From Kalmanozyma brasiliensis GHG001 (lineage: Eukaryota > Basidiomycota > Ustilaginomycetes > Ustilaginales), in contig NW_015961988.1 in NCBI RefSeq assembly GCF_000497045.1, positions 124,001-188,000 of the forward strand: a stretch of 64,000 nucleotides of DNA, written 5' to 3'. The notes under the pieces were generated by a model. The model was given only the letters and a program-made list of their open reading frames with translations. It made no database searches and was not told the DNA's origin. The translations under genes and the position numbers were made by a program. This document shows positions 1-9,254 of this stretch, piece after piece (positions within the stretch are counted from its first letter, which is position 1; each line of letters starts with the position of its first letter).

Positions 1-154
1 AATGCGTGATCTGCAAATCGGGACCCGATACTGATTCGAGTCGCGTAAATTGGCTCTCAACGCGCGTCTCGTGCTGCGAATTTGGCCAGAGTCCAACACT
101 CTTGTTGGTCTTGAGAGCCTTGCCTTCCACACGATCCTCATCTAGAGCATCAAG
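1..154 (+). promoter_or_regulatory. Upstream region of the DPB2 gene (partial)
   Basis: This is the leader and promoter-proximal sequence of the gene starting at 155, cut by the window edge. It holds two CGCG-containing sites, TCGCGTAA near 40-47 and ACGCGCGT at 60-67. Both resemble the MCB element (ACGCGT) bound by MBF at fungal replication genes, but neither is a perfect copy. I see no TATA box. Confidence 0.3.
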
Positions 155-2074
155 ATGACGAGCGTCGCGATCGCACCACCGCCAGAGCTGCGCAGAACCA
201 TCCTGCGAGTGTTCACCACCAAGCACTCGCTGCAGCTCCATTCGTCCGCCATCTCGTTCATCACCTCGACACTGGCAGAGCATGGACTCTTGGAACAACC
301 ACTCGAATGGGAGGAAGCCATCGATGCGCTTGCACAAGGCGTCGTCGAGGGTCAGTCCGACGTCGATCCGAAAACGCCTTCCACCTCTCGGGCAGCTACA
401 CTAGCTCGCAACGGCTCGGCTGGCCGCGGGCTCGATGACGATGACAGCACGGATCCGTCCGACGTAGTGACAGCAGCGGCACTCGAGAAGGTCTACTCCA
501 GGCTCGTAGTTGCCGACTCTGCTGCTCATACCAACCCCGGCGTCGTCGACGATGGCGTTCATCGGCATCCGCACGAGCTCACAGATGGAGAGCTGCCAGA
601 TCCGCATCGATACTTTGGCGTCCACTCCGCCTTCTCCCAGCCAAAGCTCGCCTTCGACCCCATTCGCAAAGTCTTCGAATCATCAGCGTCATCGCCAACA
701 GTACTGCCAACAGCATCGACTCGATCGTTGTTCCCAAGACAGCGATATCACATCCTCAAGAGCGTCATTTCGAGGAACGAGAACTTCTGCCCGCCGCTCG
801 CCATCCCGACCGCAGGCTCCTCATCCTCGTCACGCAACAACGCAGCGGACGGCTTCATGAAGCTCACCTCGACCAAGAACCTGCTCGGACGACAAGGGCA
901 GCGTTTCCTGCTTTTTGGCATGCTCAGCACCTCGTCCGACGGTCGTTACGAGCTCGAGGACGCAGATGGAACAGTTGGCCTCGACCTCGAGAATGCGATC
1001 CCCGGCGAAGGCATCTTCACCGAGGGCAGCTTGATCCTCGTCGAAGGCGAATACACCCAGGAGGAACGAATCCGCGTCTTTGCCATCGGTCATCCACCGA
1101 GCGAGACGCGAGCACAGGCACGATTGATTCATGCCCACACCGACTTTTTAGGCCCGCCACAACCGCCCACCGTCGCTTCTGCCTCCGCACCCAGTCGAGC
1201 CGCAACATCCGCGCCGTGGAGGGGAGCCATGTCGGTCAAGGAAGAAGCGGCCTTCCAAGTGCACGAGGCCAATCACTCCGACCTATGCTTTGTCATCTTT
1301 TCCGACCTTCATCTGGATCATCCCAAGACGATGTCCGCGTTCGCCACGGTGCTGCAGGGATATGTCGACGCCGAGTTCATCCCCTTCGCGCTGGTGCTGT
1401 GCGGCAACTTTGCGAGCCAGCAGTACTCGTCCGCTGACATGGTGGACAAGTACAAGACGGGCTTTGCGGCGTTGGGCGAGACGCTCTCGTCATTCCCAGC
1501 GGTGGTGCGGACCAGTCACATCATCATCGTTCCCGGTCCGCAAGATCCGTTTTCGACCTCGCTCGTTCCGCGACCGCCGCTTCCAACTTTGCTCGTGCAG
1601 CCGCTACTCTCAAAGCTCAAGCCCCTGCACGCGACGATTCACCTCGCCTCGAACCCATGTCGCCTTTCCTACTTCTCCCAACAACTGGTCATCTACCGCG
1701 ACGACACGATGACGCGTTTCCTGCGCAACACAGTGCGCATCAAGGACGAGACGCACGAGCAGGAGCGCGAGGAGCGCGAAAAGGAGGAACGCGATCTCAA
1801 AAAGTTTCTCGTCTCGACGGTGCTGGATCAGGCGCATCTCGTACCGTTGGCGCAAAGGATTCGACCGGTGCTGTGGGACCACGATCACGCGCTGAGCCTG
1901 TATCCCATGCCCACGGCGCTCGTGCTCGCAGACGCCTACGATCGGTACGAGCTGACCTACGAAGGATGTCACGTCGTCAATCCGGGCTCGTTCCGCTCGG
2001 GCAGCGGGTTCGCCTGGTCGACCTACTATCCTGCGACTCGAAGGACCGAGCCCAGCGAGCTGCCTTTGAACTGA
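155..2074 (+). CDS. DPB2: DNA polymerase epsilon subunit B (DPB2/POLE2)
   Basis: The gene encodes the second-largest, non-catalytic subunit of the leading-strand replicative polymerase epsilon, which links the polymerase to the CMG helicase at origins. The single 639-residue frame starts with MTSVAIAPPPELRR. It has the small N-terminal helical domain of the family (about 1-70), a low-complexity linker, an OB-fold-like part around residues 250-310 and a C-terminal calcineurin-like phosphoesterase fold. That fold holds FVIFSDLHLDHP, LVLCGNFAS and a final HVVNPGSF. As in other B subunits, the metal-binding residues of an active phosphoesterase are only partly kept, so it is presumably structural. 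Length lies between human POLE2 (about 527) and yeast Dpb2 (about 690). No intron is needed. Function is nuclear, in S phase. Confidence 0.93.
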   Translation: MTSVAIAPPPELRRTILRVFTTKHSLQLHSSAISFITSTLAEHGLLEQPLEWEEAIDALAQGVVEGQSDVDPKTPSTSRAATLARNGSAGRGLDDDDSTDPSDVVTAAALEKVYSRLVVADSAAHTNPGVVDDGVHRHPHELTDGELPDPHRYFGVHSAFSQPKLAFDPIRKVFESSASSPTVLPTASTRSLFPRQRYHILKSVISRNENFCPPLAIPTAGSSSSSRNNAADGFMKLTSTKNLLGRQGQRFLLFGMLSTSSDGRYELEDADGTVGLDLENAIPGEGIFTEGSLILVEGEYTQEERIRVFAIGHPPSETRAQARLIHAHTDFLGPPQPPTVASASAPSRAATSAPWRGAMSVKEEAAFQVHEANHSDLCFVIFSDLHLDHPKTMSAFATVLQGYVDAEFIPFALVLCGNFASQQYSSADMVDKYKTGFAALGETLSSFPAVVRTSHIIIVPGPQDPFSTSLVPRPPLPTLLVQPLLSKLKPLHATIHLASNPCRLSYFSQQLVIYRDDTMTRFLRNTVRIKDETHEQEREEREKEERDLKKFLVSTVLDQAHLVPLAQRIRPVLWDHDHALSLYPMPTALVLADAYDRYELTYEGCHVVNPGSFRSGSGFAWSTYYPATRRTEPSELPLN

Positions 2075-3471
2075 ACGTTTCACTTTTCCAATTCACATGT
2101 TTGAGCAGCAAGACCAGAAGACCGTGTGTATGTCTCGAGTTGAGTGACGGGGTTGAGATCGGGTTGATCGAGTATCGCCCGATGAGACGCTGGGACGGTC
2201 GTGAGTGGAAGCTCGTTCAACTCGCATGAGCCCGAAAAAAGAATTTGCCGGCCCTGCTTCAGGCACAGCCATATTTCAATTTTGACTCGACCTCGCACAG
2301 CTCGCAACGATCAGGCATGCTTATGGTTTGGCGATAGAAGCTAAGTTGCCGTGAACCGGCAAGGTTTGAGAAGCATGATCGAACTTGAAGTCGCACAGAC
2401 GATCGTGGAGGATGCCGTGTCTGCAACCGCGTGGAGGCTTTTTCTTCCCCTGACAGGCCGTCTCGCTTAGGAAAAAAAATCATGCAAGGCGACGTGCGAG
2501 CCACCGGCCCCTGTCTGCCTTTGGCCGGCGTTCAAGGGGTTCAACATCTCTCTCCGCGAGTCGACCCTCCATGGCAATCTTTTGGTACCGCATGACTCCG
2601 TTGCTCGACGCCGCTTTCAACATCTCATAGAAGCATGAGTGCCGTAGGGAGCGCTTGAGTAGGCAATTCGTGTCTGATTTTATGCACATGCTACAGTGTA
2701 CGGATCGCACTGCATCGATGTAACGCAGGTCCAGCTGCAAGAGATAGAAGCTTGCCTGTATCTTCCTGTTGAACAAACGCACTGAGATACTGTTCGAGCG
2801 GCCTGCAAAAGGCGCTGGGCGATCTGCGAAGGCAGTCTGAGCCTCGCGACGAACGCAAGGAGCTGGCAGTGGCGCTGCAACCAGCGCCGGGGCTCGGCAC
2901 GCATGGTACTGTCTGCAAGGTGCAATGACAGCTTCGACCCTCGTTTTCTAACTCCGCACAGAGATTCTACCCGCTTCAATTTGCCGCACTGTCATTGTTC
3001 TCCTAGTGCGATGTCGATCTCGCCTTGTGGAACTTCTATTCCCCCCTTGCCTAGTCGATGCCGCTCGGTAGGCACCTGTCAGAATGCGCAGTGGAGTTGA
3101 AACTGTACCTTGTGGGACGGCTCGAAGCATGCGGTCACTGTGAACTCCAACTTTCATCTTTCGCTCTCCTGCGGTTCATGCGGTGTTCGCCTTTGCTCAC
3201 GCTTCGATACATCTTCTCCTTTCGTGAACCCCTCTGTAGCGTCTTACTGTCTTTGCCGCCGGCCACTTTCGCAATTTATAAGAGAGCATCGCCGCGACCT
3301 CCGTCCGCCGTTCCTTCTTCTCCTCATCCCACTCACTCCACTCCCCTCCACGCTAAACCTTTCCCCTCATCGATACCCCTTTCTCCCCCCGAAACGCACT
3401 ATCTCCTTTCGTCCATCACACGCACACATACATTCACGCACACCTCGACTGCACGTCGCCAACCAGCCAAG
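2075..3471. other. Intergenic region between DPB2 and the chitinase gene
   Basis: No frame here resembles a protein, and I see no RNA gene. The last 200 bases (about 3275-3471) form a typical fungal promoter and leader: a TATA-like box, then a strongly pyrimidine-rich tract at 3290-3420, then the chitinase start. The rest is probably the 3' UTR of DPB2 plus upstream regulatory sequence of the chitinase gene. Confidence 0.5.
3275..3281 (+). promoter_or_regulatory. TATA-like box of the chitinase gene
   Basis: TTTATAA lies about 195 bases before the chitinase ATG at 3472 and is followed by a long C+T-rich tract, a common arrangement at strongly expressed fungal genes for secreted proteins. Confidence 0.45.
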
Positions 3472-4759
3472 ATGCGCATCGCTTCCACCGCAGCGGTCGC
3501 TGCTGCCGCGGGCACGCTCCTCGCCCAGATCCCCTCCGCCCTCGCCGTGCCGCACCAGCAGAGCCTGTACAACGGCTACAACGGCCTTTCCACTCCCGCG
3601 GCCGAGTTCTACGACGATAGCATCCCCGCTCGCGTTCAGCACAGTGTCTGGTCCTCGCTCACCTCGTTCTTTGGTCAGTCGCACAACCCCGTTCAGGTCA
3701 TCAAGAATGCGCCCGGTGTCAAGATGCTCGACTCGGGCTTCCCCACCGCCGACATCGATAGCATTGCCGCCCCTCGATTTGTGCTGTACGGCGACGAGGA
3801 TGTTCCGGGCCAATCCTACGGTGCGCCACCTTACTACAACATCTCCGGCTTCAACGTCTTCAACCTCGCCTTCTGGACGGTCAAGTTCGGCGTGGCTGAT
3901 AACGCCGCCAAGTTTGCCGCCAAGAGCGACGCCGACAAGAAGTGGTTCAAATCGCGCTACGCCGGTGCCGGGATGAAGCTCATGGTCTCCGTGTTCGGCG
4001 CGACGGATACCCCCCAGAGTCTCGGCAAGGACCCAATCGAACTCGGTCGCACCATCGCTGCTTTCGTCAAGAAGAATGGCCTCGATGGCGTCGACGTCGA
4101 CTACGAGGAGATGGATCTGTTCGCCCAGGGCAAGTCGGCCGACTGGTTGATTAAGCTCACCAAGAGTCTCCGAAAGAATTTGCCCAGCCCCGACTACATC
4201 ATCACCCACGCTCCCGTCGCACCTTGGTTCAACACGGCCATGTATCCTCAAGGATACACCTACATCCACCAACAAGTAGGAAACTTGATCGATTGGTATA
4301 ACCTGCAGCATGTATCATACGCTTTCCTGCTCCTTTCCGACGTCATTACCGGTGCTGAAGCTGACCAACTTCTTTTCCTACCCCTTCTTCGGCCCTTCGC
4401 ATCATTCTTGCCCCTCCTTCTCTTCTCTTCTGCTCCTCCTTTCAACCGCAAACAGGACGTATAACCAACAGAATTATGATACGTGCGATTCGCTCATCTG
4501 GAACTCAGGCGACAACTTCCCCTTGACGAGCTTGTTCGAGATCAATAAGTACTCCGGCGTCCCGCTAGACAAGCTTGTGATTGGTAAGCCTGCAGTGGCC
4601 GGTGACGCGGACAACGGGTTCATGAAGCCCTCGGTGCTCGGTGGCTGCCTCAACATTGCCGTTCAGAACGGCTGGAACGCGGGCGCCATGTTCTGGGAGT
4701 ACCCGCACATGACACCCAACCGCCTGAGCGTCATCACCGACGCTGCTGGTCTCAGCTAG
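3472..4759 (+). CDS. Secreted GH18 chitinase, two exons
   Basis: This is a family 18 endochitinase hydrolysing beta-1,4-N-acetylglucosamine chains in the wall or in prey or host material. Exon 1 begins at 3472 with a signal peptide (MRIAS...PSALA, cut near residue 25). The catalytic DxxDxDxE motif is DGVDVDYE at residues 205-212, with Glu212 as proton donor. The intron is best read as 4308-4455, with a GC donor (GCATGT) and CAG acceptor. This gives WYNLQTYNQQNYDTC, matching the family block NxQ(F)YNQ. A GT-AG alternative (4312-4471) stays in frame but deletes TYNQQ. Exon 2 runs to TAG at 4759, giving about 379 residues. No chitin-binding module, Ser/Thr stalk or GPI signal is visible. The in-frame ATG upstream at 3058 lies in promoter-like sequence and would bury the signal peptide, so it is not used here. 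Confidence 0.88.
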
Positions 4760-6206
4760 ATCCGCTCACTCACCCCCACATCGACAAGCCTGTAACTACA
4801 TCTCTTGATCATGGACAATCGAGCTTTACATTCACATCTTCTCGTCTCCTGTTTGTGTTGTGTATCGGCGCCTGAGCAGCTACCATCGATGAGGAGAAGC
4901 ACGGCGTCGCTCGCCCGCGGAGCGAGCCGCCCGAAAAAAACAAATTAAAATTCAAAAAAAATAAATTGCCACGCGAGCAGGCTGAGTGCTTTGTTTGACA
5001 GCTGAGCCGTGTGCCGCTGCGGAACTCAACCCGCTCCCGCACGGAGACGGCGCCGTGTGTCAACGGCCTCGTCAGTGAAGCGACACGCTTTCCAGCTGTG
5101 AACACATGTATGCTCGAGATGAAGTTGAGCTTTCTGAAATGAGCGGGAGTCTCGTGGTGTTGGCGATCAGCCTCTCTTCACAGCGACGACGGGAGGAATG
5201 GGAGACGCACACGGCGGTCTCAACTTCGACAAACCTTGAGCCACAATGAGCCTGGACAACCTCTTGCACAAGATCTTTGCAAAGGTGAGCCTCGCTGACG
5301 GCGATCATTTTCGACTCGAGTAAAGCGACAAGATCCGCATTTCCCATGCCTCAGAGGCGCAAGGAGTTGCCCTTGATTATGCTGTCGAACCTGGCCAGGT
5401 GGGCTATGAGCATTACAGCTCGGGCGTTCAGACGATTCCAGTTTCTCGAACGCTGCGTCACGAGACCGCAGCCGAGGTGAACATTCTTTCGTCACAAGCT
5501 TCCGTCACACGCAATAGAGCAGAATTTGAGTTTGGTTTGGTTTCCCAGCGGCCTCGATTGTACGGGATGTAACGCGTTGAGAATGACAGCGACTGCGGGA
5601 AGCGAATGTGCCAGAAGCATGAGCTGGGCCACATTGAGTTAAGCTCAAGCGTCCGCTCTGTGCGGAGACGGAGACACGCGTGCGAGACGAACACAGAAAG
5701 CTCGCCAAGTGTTTCTCTTTTGTGATACAGTAGTTCAGACAAAATCGTTTGATATCTGTGACCAGCAGTGCGGAAATCCATGGCTGTGCGACGAAAGGAA
5801 TTGAGGAAACGACAGCATCGGCAGACTTCAAGGCACGACATATTCGCTACTGCACGGCTTCACACGAGGCCTTGCGATGCTGGTGAACGTCCTGACTAAC
5901 ACTAATGGAGCCTCGCTGCACGAAGAGTGCATCCATCAACACAAAAATATATCAAAAATATATGAAAAGTATCGGCATGATTCCGCCTCGCCGTCTGAGA
6001 ACGGAAGCGGGCGTCTGCGTCTCCCGCACACGATCCTTTGGAGAGTCGTCGACTACGTCACATGCCGCAAACTTGGCCAGCTGTATCTCCTAGACCACGA
6101 ACGGCTCTTCCTCTCGATCGTGCCGAGATCTCTTTGTACCTCACTGCACGGTCATCGATCGAAAGCTCGCGGAATACTTTTGTTGTCTATGGGGTCTTCA
6201 AGGTGA
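4760..6206. other. Convergent intergenic region, no gene seen
   Basis: The chitinase gene and the regulator on the other strand both end here, so only two 3' UTRs are expected, yet the gap is 1.4 kb. It contains an A/T-rich patch at about 4933-4972 and an 11-bp tandem duplication at 5942-5963. Short open frames on both strands show no recognisable protein and no consistent codon bias. I cannot support a gene. Confidence 0.4.
5942..5963. repeat. Perfect tandem duplication of an 11-bp A/T-rich unit
   Basis: CAAAAATATAT occurs twice without a spacer (5942-5952 and 5953-5963) in otherwise GC-rich sequence. It lies 3' of the Zn2Cys6 gene that ends at 6207, possibly in or near its polyadenylation region. 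Confidence 0.7.
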
Positions 6207-9200
6207 CTAGTGAGGTCCATCGTTTGAGCTGCCATAGCTGGGCGCGAGGCCAATCGAGAGCGAGGCGTCCAAATCGGCAGACGAGGGCAGCGCGTTGTCC
6301 GCGTACCGACTGTGGGTCGCCCCGCTGTACTGCTGCGTGGCCGTGTTGTCCCTCGCCAACGGAAAAGACGAAAGCGCACCTGCGTCCTGATACTGGCCCA
6401 CTCCACCGTTGGACAAGCCCGGCTCGCCTTGGAACAGCACGTTGCTGGCAGGGTATGCCTGGTTGATGAAGTGAGACGGCACGTAGGCGCGGTCGTAGCT
6501 TCGTGCCTGCTGGTTGTGTGCGCCGGCCGAGGCGGGCAGAGGCAGAGACGGGGTCGATATGGACGATGTTGAGCCAGCATAGCCGTACGGCCCGTTGGCG
6601 ATGGCGCCAAGGCCAAGATCCACGTGGTCCGGAAGGGCTGTTGACGAGACGGAGAAGACGGCGGAGCTGGCAGAGGCGGGTGGTGAGATGGAGGACGACA
6701 CCAAGGCGACGTTGGACAAAGCGCCTTCGGATCGGGGCGTCCACGACCCAGCTCCATTCTGAGCACTCGTTGAGGCGGTGCCGGACATACTCAGCAGTGA
6801 CGAAGGCCAGTGAGAATCCACGTTCAGACCTGTGCCGTCCTGGGATCCAGCATTCCATCGGTCTGCCGTTAGATGCGGTGACCACTCGGAGCCAACACGA
6901 TCCGATCCAGCCGATCCAGCCGTGGTCAAGCCTCGACTGCCGACAGCGCCGAGCTCGATGCGAGCCAGCGAGGCGTTCGATGTGCGCCTGCGCTGCTTGC
7001 GGCCCTGACCCTCGTCTCTGTTGTAGCCGTCCTTGCCGGGCTTGGCAGCTGAATACGAATTCGCTTCGTCGCCCTCCTGAGCGCGTGCTCGCTTCGGACT
7101 GGTACCACCGTAGGCGATCAGCATGCCCGCATCGCCCATCAAGGACCGAAGCGCCTGATCGAGCTGTCCGATGATCTCGCTCGAGGTCGGCACGCGGTTG
7201 CCGTCCGGATAGAACTGCGGCAGCGCGAGCAGCCGGATGATCTCGCTTAGACGCTCTCGAGCGCCTTCCTTTGTCGAACTCGAATGGCGACCCTGCGCCT
7301 GCTGGTGAGAATCGGCAGGCAGGAGCCATCGAGCGGCTGAGAGACAGCCAGACGCCATGTACTGCGGGCTGAAACGAAGCATGGACGATGGCGTGGCGTC
7401 CTTATCGAGCACCTTGGCGATCAGGAAGTCGAGCACCTTGAATGCTAGCTCGGTGGCAGTGGCGAACCAGCGATCGCGCAGCTGCGAAATCATGCCGTAG
7501 CCAGCCGAATTCGAGCAGGCAGCCGAGTAGAGCTGCAGCGCTCGACCAAAGCGGTACAGCAGCAAGACAAAACCGGCTTCGGCGTTGCTGTAGCGATCCA
7601 TACCGTAGCGAGCCACGTACTCTTCGCCGTACGAATTGAACCAGGTCGAGAAACAGTCTCGCTCCTGCTTCAGGAGCGCATCGAAGCTGCGGCTCAGCTC
7701 ACCCTCGGAAGGCGGAGAAGCGCCGGTACGAATCGAAGCTGCGAGACGGTTGAAGCTCCTCTGCGAGAGAGCGAGGTCGAGCTGATAGGCAAGACGGGTG
7801 TCATAGGCGGACATGGTCGAGTGATTGAGTTCGTACCAGGCTCGGACGTTGGGAAGGTCGTTTTGCATGATGAGGTCGGGTCGCCTGTGCATTGTGTTGC
7901 GCCGCGAGTCGCTCTGCTGGCTCAGTTCGAGAAGGCAGAGTTGAATCCAGGTGCGCTGCTGCATGCGTAGGATGGTGGTCTGATGACTGCCTTGCAGGAG
8001 ATGCGGCGGCAGAGTGGGCGCGTATGGGTTGGTGGCGGAGGCGACGCTCATGCCAGTCTCGAAACAGAACGGAAGTCCTAGCTCGTACGCATACGCGACG
8101 GCAGAGGCGATGGTCTCGGTGGTGGATGGGTCACCTGGAGCAGCCCAGATGGCGGTGACCACGAGAGCCTGAATGTGGTCGACGCTGCAAAGTGGACGAC
8201 TGGACGCATGCTTGAGAATGGCCGCCGCTGCTGATTGGCATTGTGGAAGAAGGTCGGGTCGGAAGAAGCGGCTCGAGATGCCGAGAATGGTAGAGAAGAG
8301 GATGGGAGACTGTTCACGCACGTACTGAACTGTGTGCAGGCTTGGCTCGAGCAGTGCTGCGATGGGATTGAGCTGCGTCATGAAGAGGCCAAAGAGGTAG
8401 CAGGCATCTGCCCAGCTACATGCGTTGATACGCACCACATCGTCGTAAACACTCGAGGCAGGTGCGACGGAGCTGACTGGGCTGAGCGAGCCCGAAGATG
8501 CCATACCTGCTGCCACGTAGGTCTGATTGGCGACCATCGCTGAATAGGACTGGGCAGAGGCCGTTGCCGGCATCGCCAGGTATGCTGCATCTCCGGCGCC
8601 ATCTGCTGTCGCCGCTGCTGCCAGATCGACACTGAGGGGATAGCTGGTACAGCGTAGCAAGCTGTGACGTGCCCGCCTCAGCATCTCTGGGGTCAGCACG
8701 ACGTTGCGATTCTCGTCTGCGATGACCTTTTCGAGCTTCTTGCCGCGATGATGCTCGCGGAACTCGCAGAAGAGATCGAGTCGGTTGCATCTGGCACACC
8801 GAGGGTCGTTCGGATTGCTCTTCCAGCATTTGACCTTGATGGCGCGACACTTGAGACATGCGAGGTTGGATCCTCGCTTGGCGGGTCCCCCTGAGCTCTG
8901 GCTGTTCGCATTAATGCTGTCCGAGCGAGAGCGTGCGTTTTGGCTGCCACCTGACTGCGAGTGTGGTACTCTGTGACCATGGTTCTGGTAGTCGTAGTGT
9001 TGCTGCTGTTCGAAGCTGCGCTGGTAGTGAAAGTCATGCTGCTGCTGCTGTAACGGCGCCGAACTTCGTGACTGATACGATTCGTCGTACTGGGAGTAGC
9101 CATGGTGGCTAGAGCCTTGCAGCGGGTATGCTTGCGCTTTCGAACCGCTCGCCTGAGCATGCGAAGCAGCGGCTGCCGCCGAGCTGGATCCTTCCGAGAA

Positions 9201-9254
9201 GAAGCCAAAGTCGTCCATAGCCATCACGCACAACGGACCAGCTGCGACTCCCAT
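6207..9254 (-). CDS. Zn2Cys6 fungal-type transcription factor
   Basis: This is a nuclear sequence-specific regulator. A binuclear zinc cluster at about residues 133-162 has spacing CX2CX6CX9CX2CX6C (CLKCRAIKVKC...CARCNRLDLFC) and is followed by a basic patch. A fungal-specific transcription factor domain follows (about residues 270-640, with the stretch around LFGLFMTQLNPIAALLEP). The N-terminus is Gln/Ser/His-rich and the C-terminal 350 residues are Ser/Ala/Gly-rich, as in transactivation regions. The longest frame gives 1015 residues from 9254. The Met at 9224 (MAMDDFGFF) has a purine at -3 and a better initiation context, so 1005 residues may be the real length. The regulatory target cannot be told from sequence; no co-regulated cluster lies beside it. 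Confidence 0.88.
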   Translation of the reverse strand: MGVAAGPLCVMAMDDFGFFSEGSSSAAAAASHAQASGSKAQAYPLQGSSHHGYSQYDESYQSRSSAPLQQQQHDFHYQRSFEQQQHYDYQNHGHRVPHSQSGGSQNARSRSDSINANSQSSGGPAKRGSNLACLKCRAIKVKCWKSNPNDPRCARCNRLDLFCEFREHHRGKKLEKVIADENRNVVLTPEMLRRARHSLLRCTSYPLSVDLAAAATADGAGDAAYLAMPATASAQSYSAMVANQTYVAAGMASSGSLSPVSSVAPASSVYDDVVRINACSWADACYLFGLFMTQLNPIAALLEPSLHTVQYVREQSPILFSTILGISSRFFRPDLLPQCQSAAAAILKHASSRPLCSVDHIQALVVTAIWAAPGDPSTTETIASAVAYAYELGLPFCFETGMSVASATNPYAPTLPPHLLQGSHQTTILRMQQRTWIQLCLLELSQQSDSRRNTMHRRPDLIMQNDLPNVRAWYELNHSTMSAYDTRLAYQLDLALSQRSFNRLAASIRTGASPPSEGELSRSFDALLKQERDCFSTWFNSYGEEYVARYGMDRYSNAEAGFVLLLYRFGRALQLYSAACSNSAGYGMISQLRDRWFATATELAFKVLDFLIAKVLDKDATPSSMLRFSPQYMASGCLSAARWLLPADSHQQAQGRHSSSTKEGARERLSEIIRLLALPQFYPDGNRVPTSSEIIGQLDQALRSLMGDAGMLIAYGGTSPKRARAQEGDEANSYSAAKPGKDGYNRDEGQGRKQRRRTSNASLARIELGAVGSRGLTTAGSAGSDRVGSEWSPHLTADRWNAGSQDGTGLNVDSHWPSSLLSMSGTASTSAQNGAGSWTPRSEGALSNVALVSSSISPPASASSAVFSVSSTALPDHVDLGLGAIANGPYGYAGSTSSISTPSLPLPASAGAHNQQARSYDRAYVPSHFINQAYPASNVLFQGEPGLSNGGVGQYQDAGALSSFPLARDNTATQQYSGATHSRYADNALPSSADLDASLSIGLAPSYGSSNDGPH

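Noticed and set aside
3058..3471. Upstream in-frame extension of the chitinase frame to an ATG at 3058
   Set aside because: It would place 138 residues of promoter-like, pyrimidine-rich sequence before a good signal peptide and include the TATA-like box.
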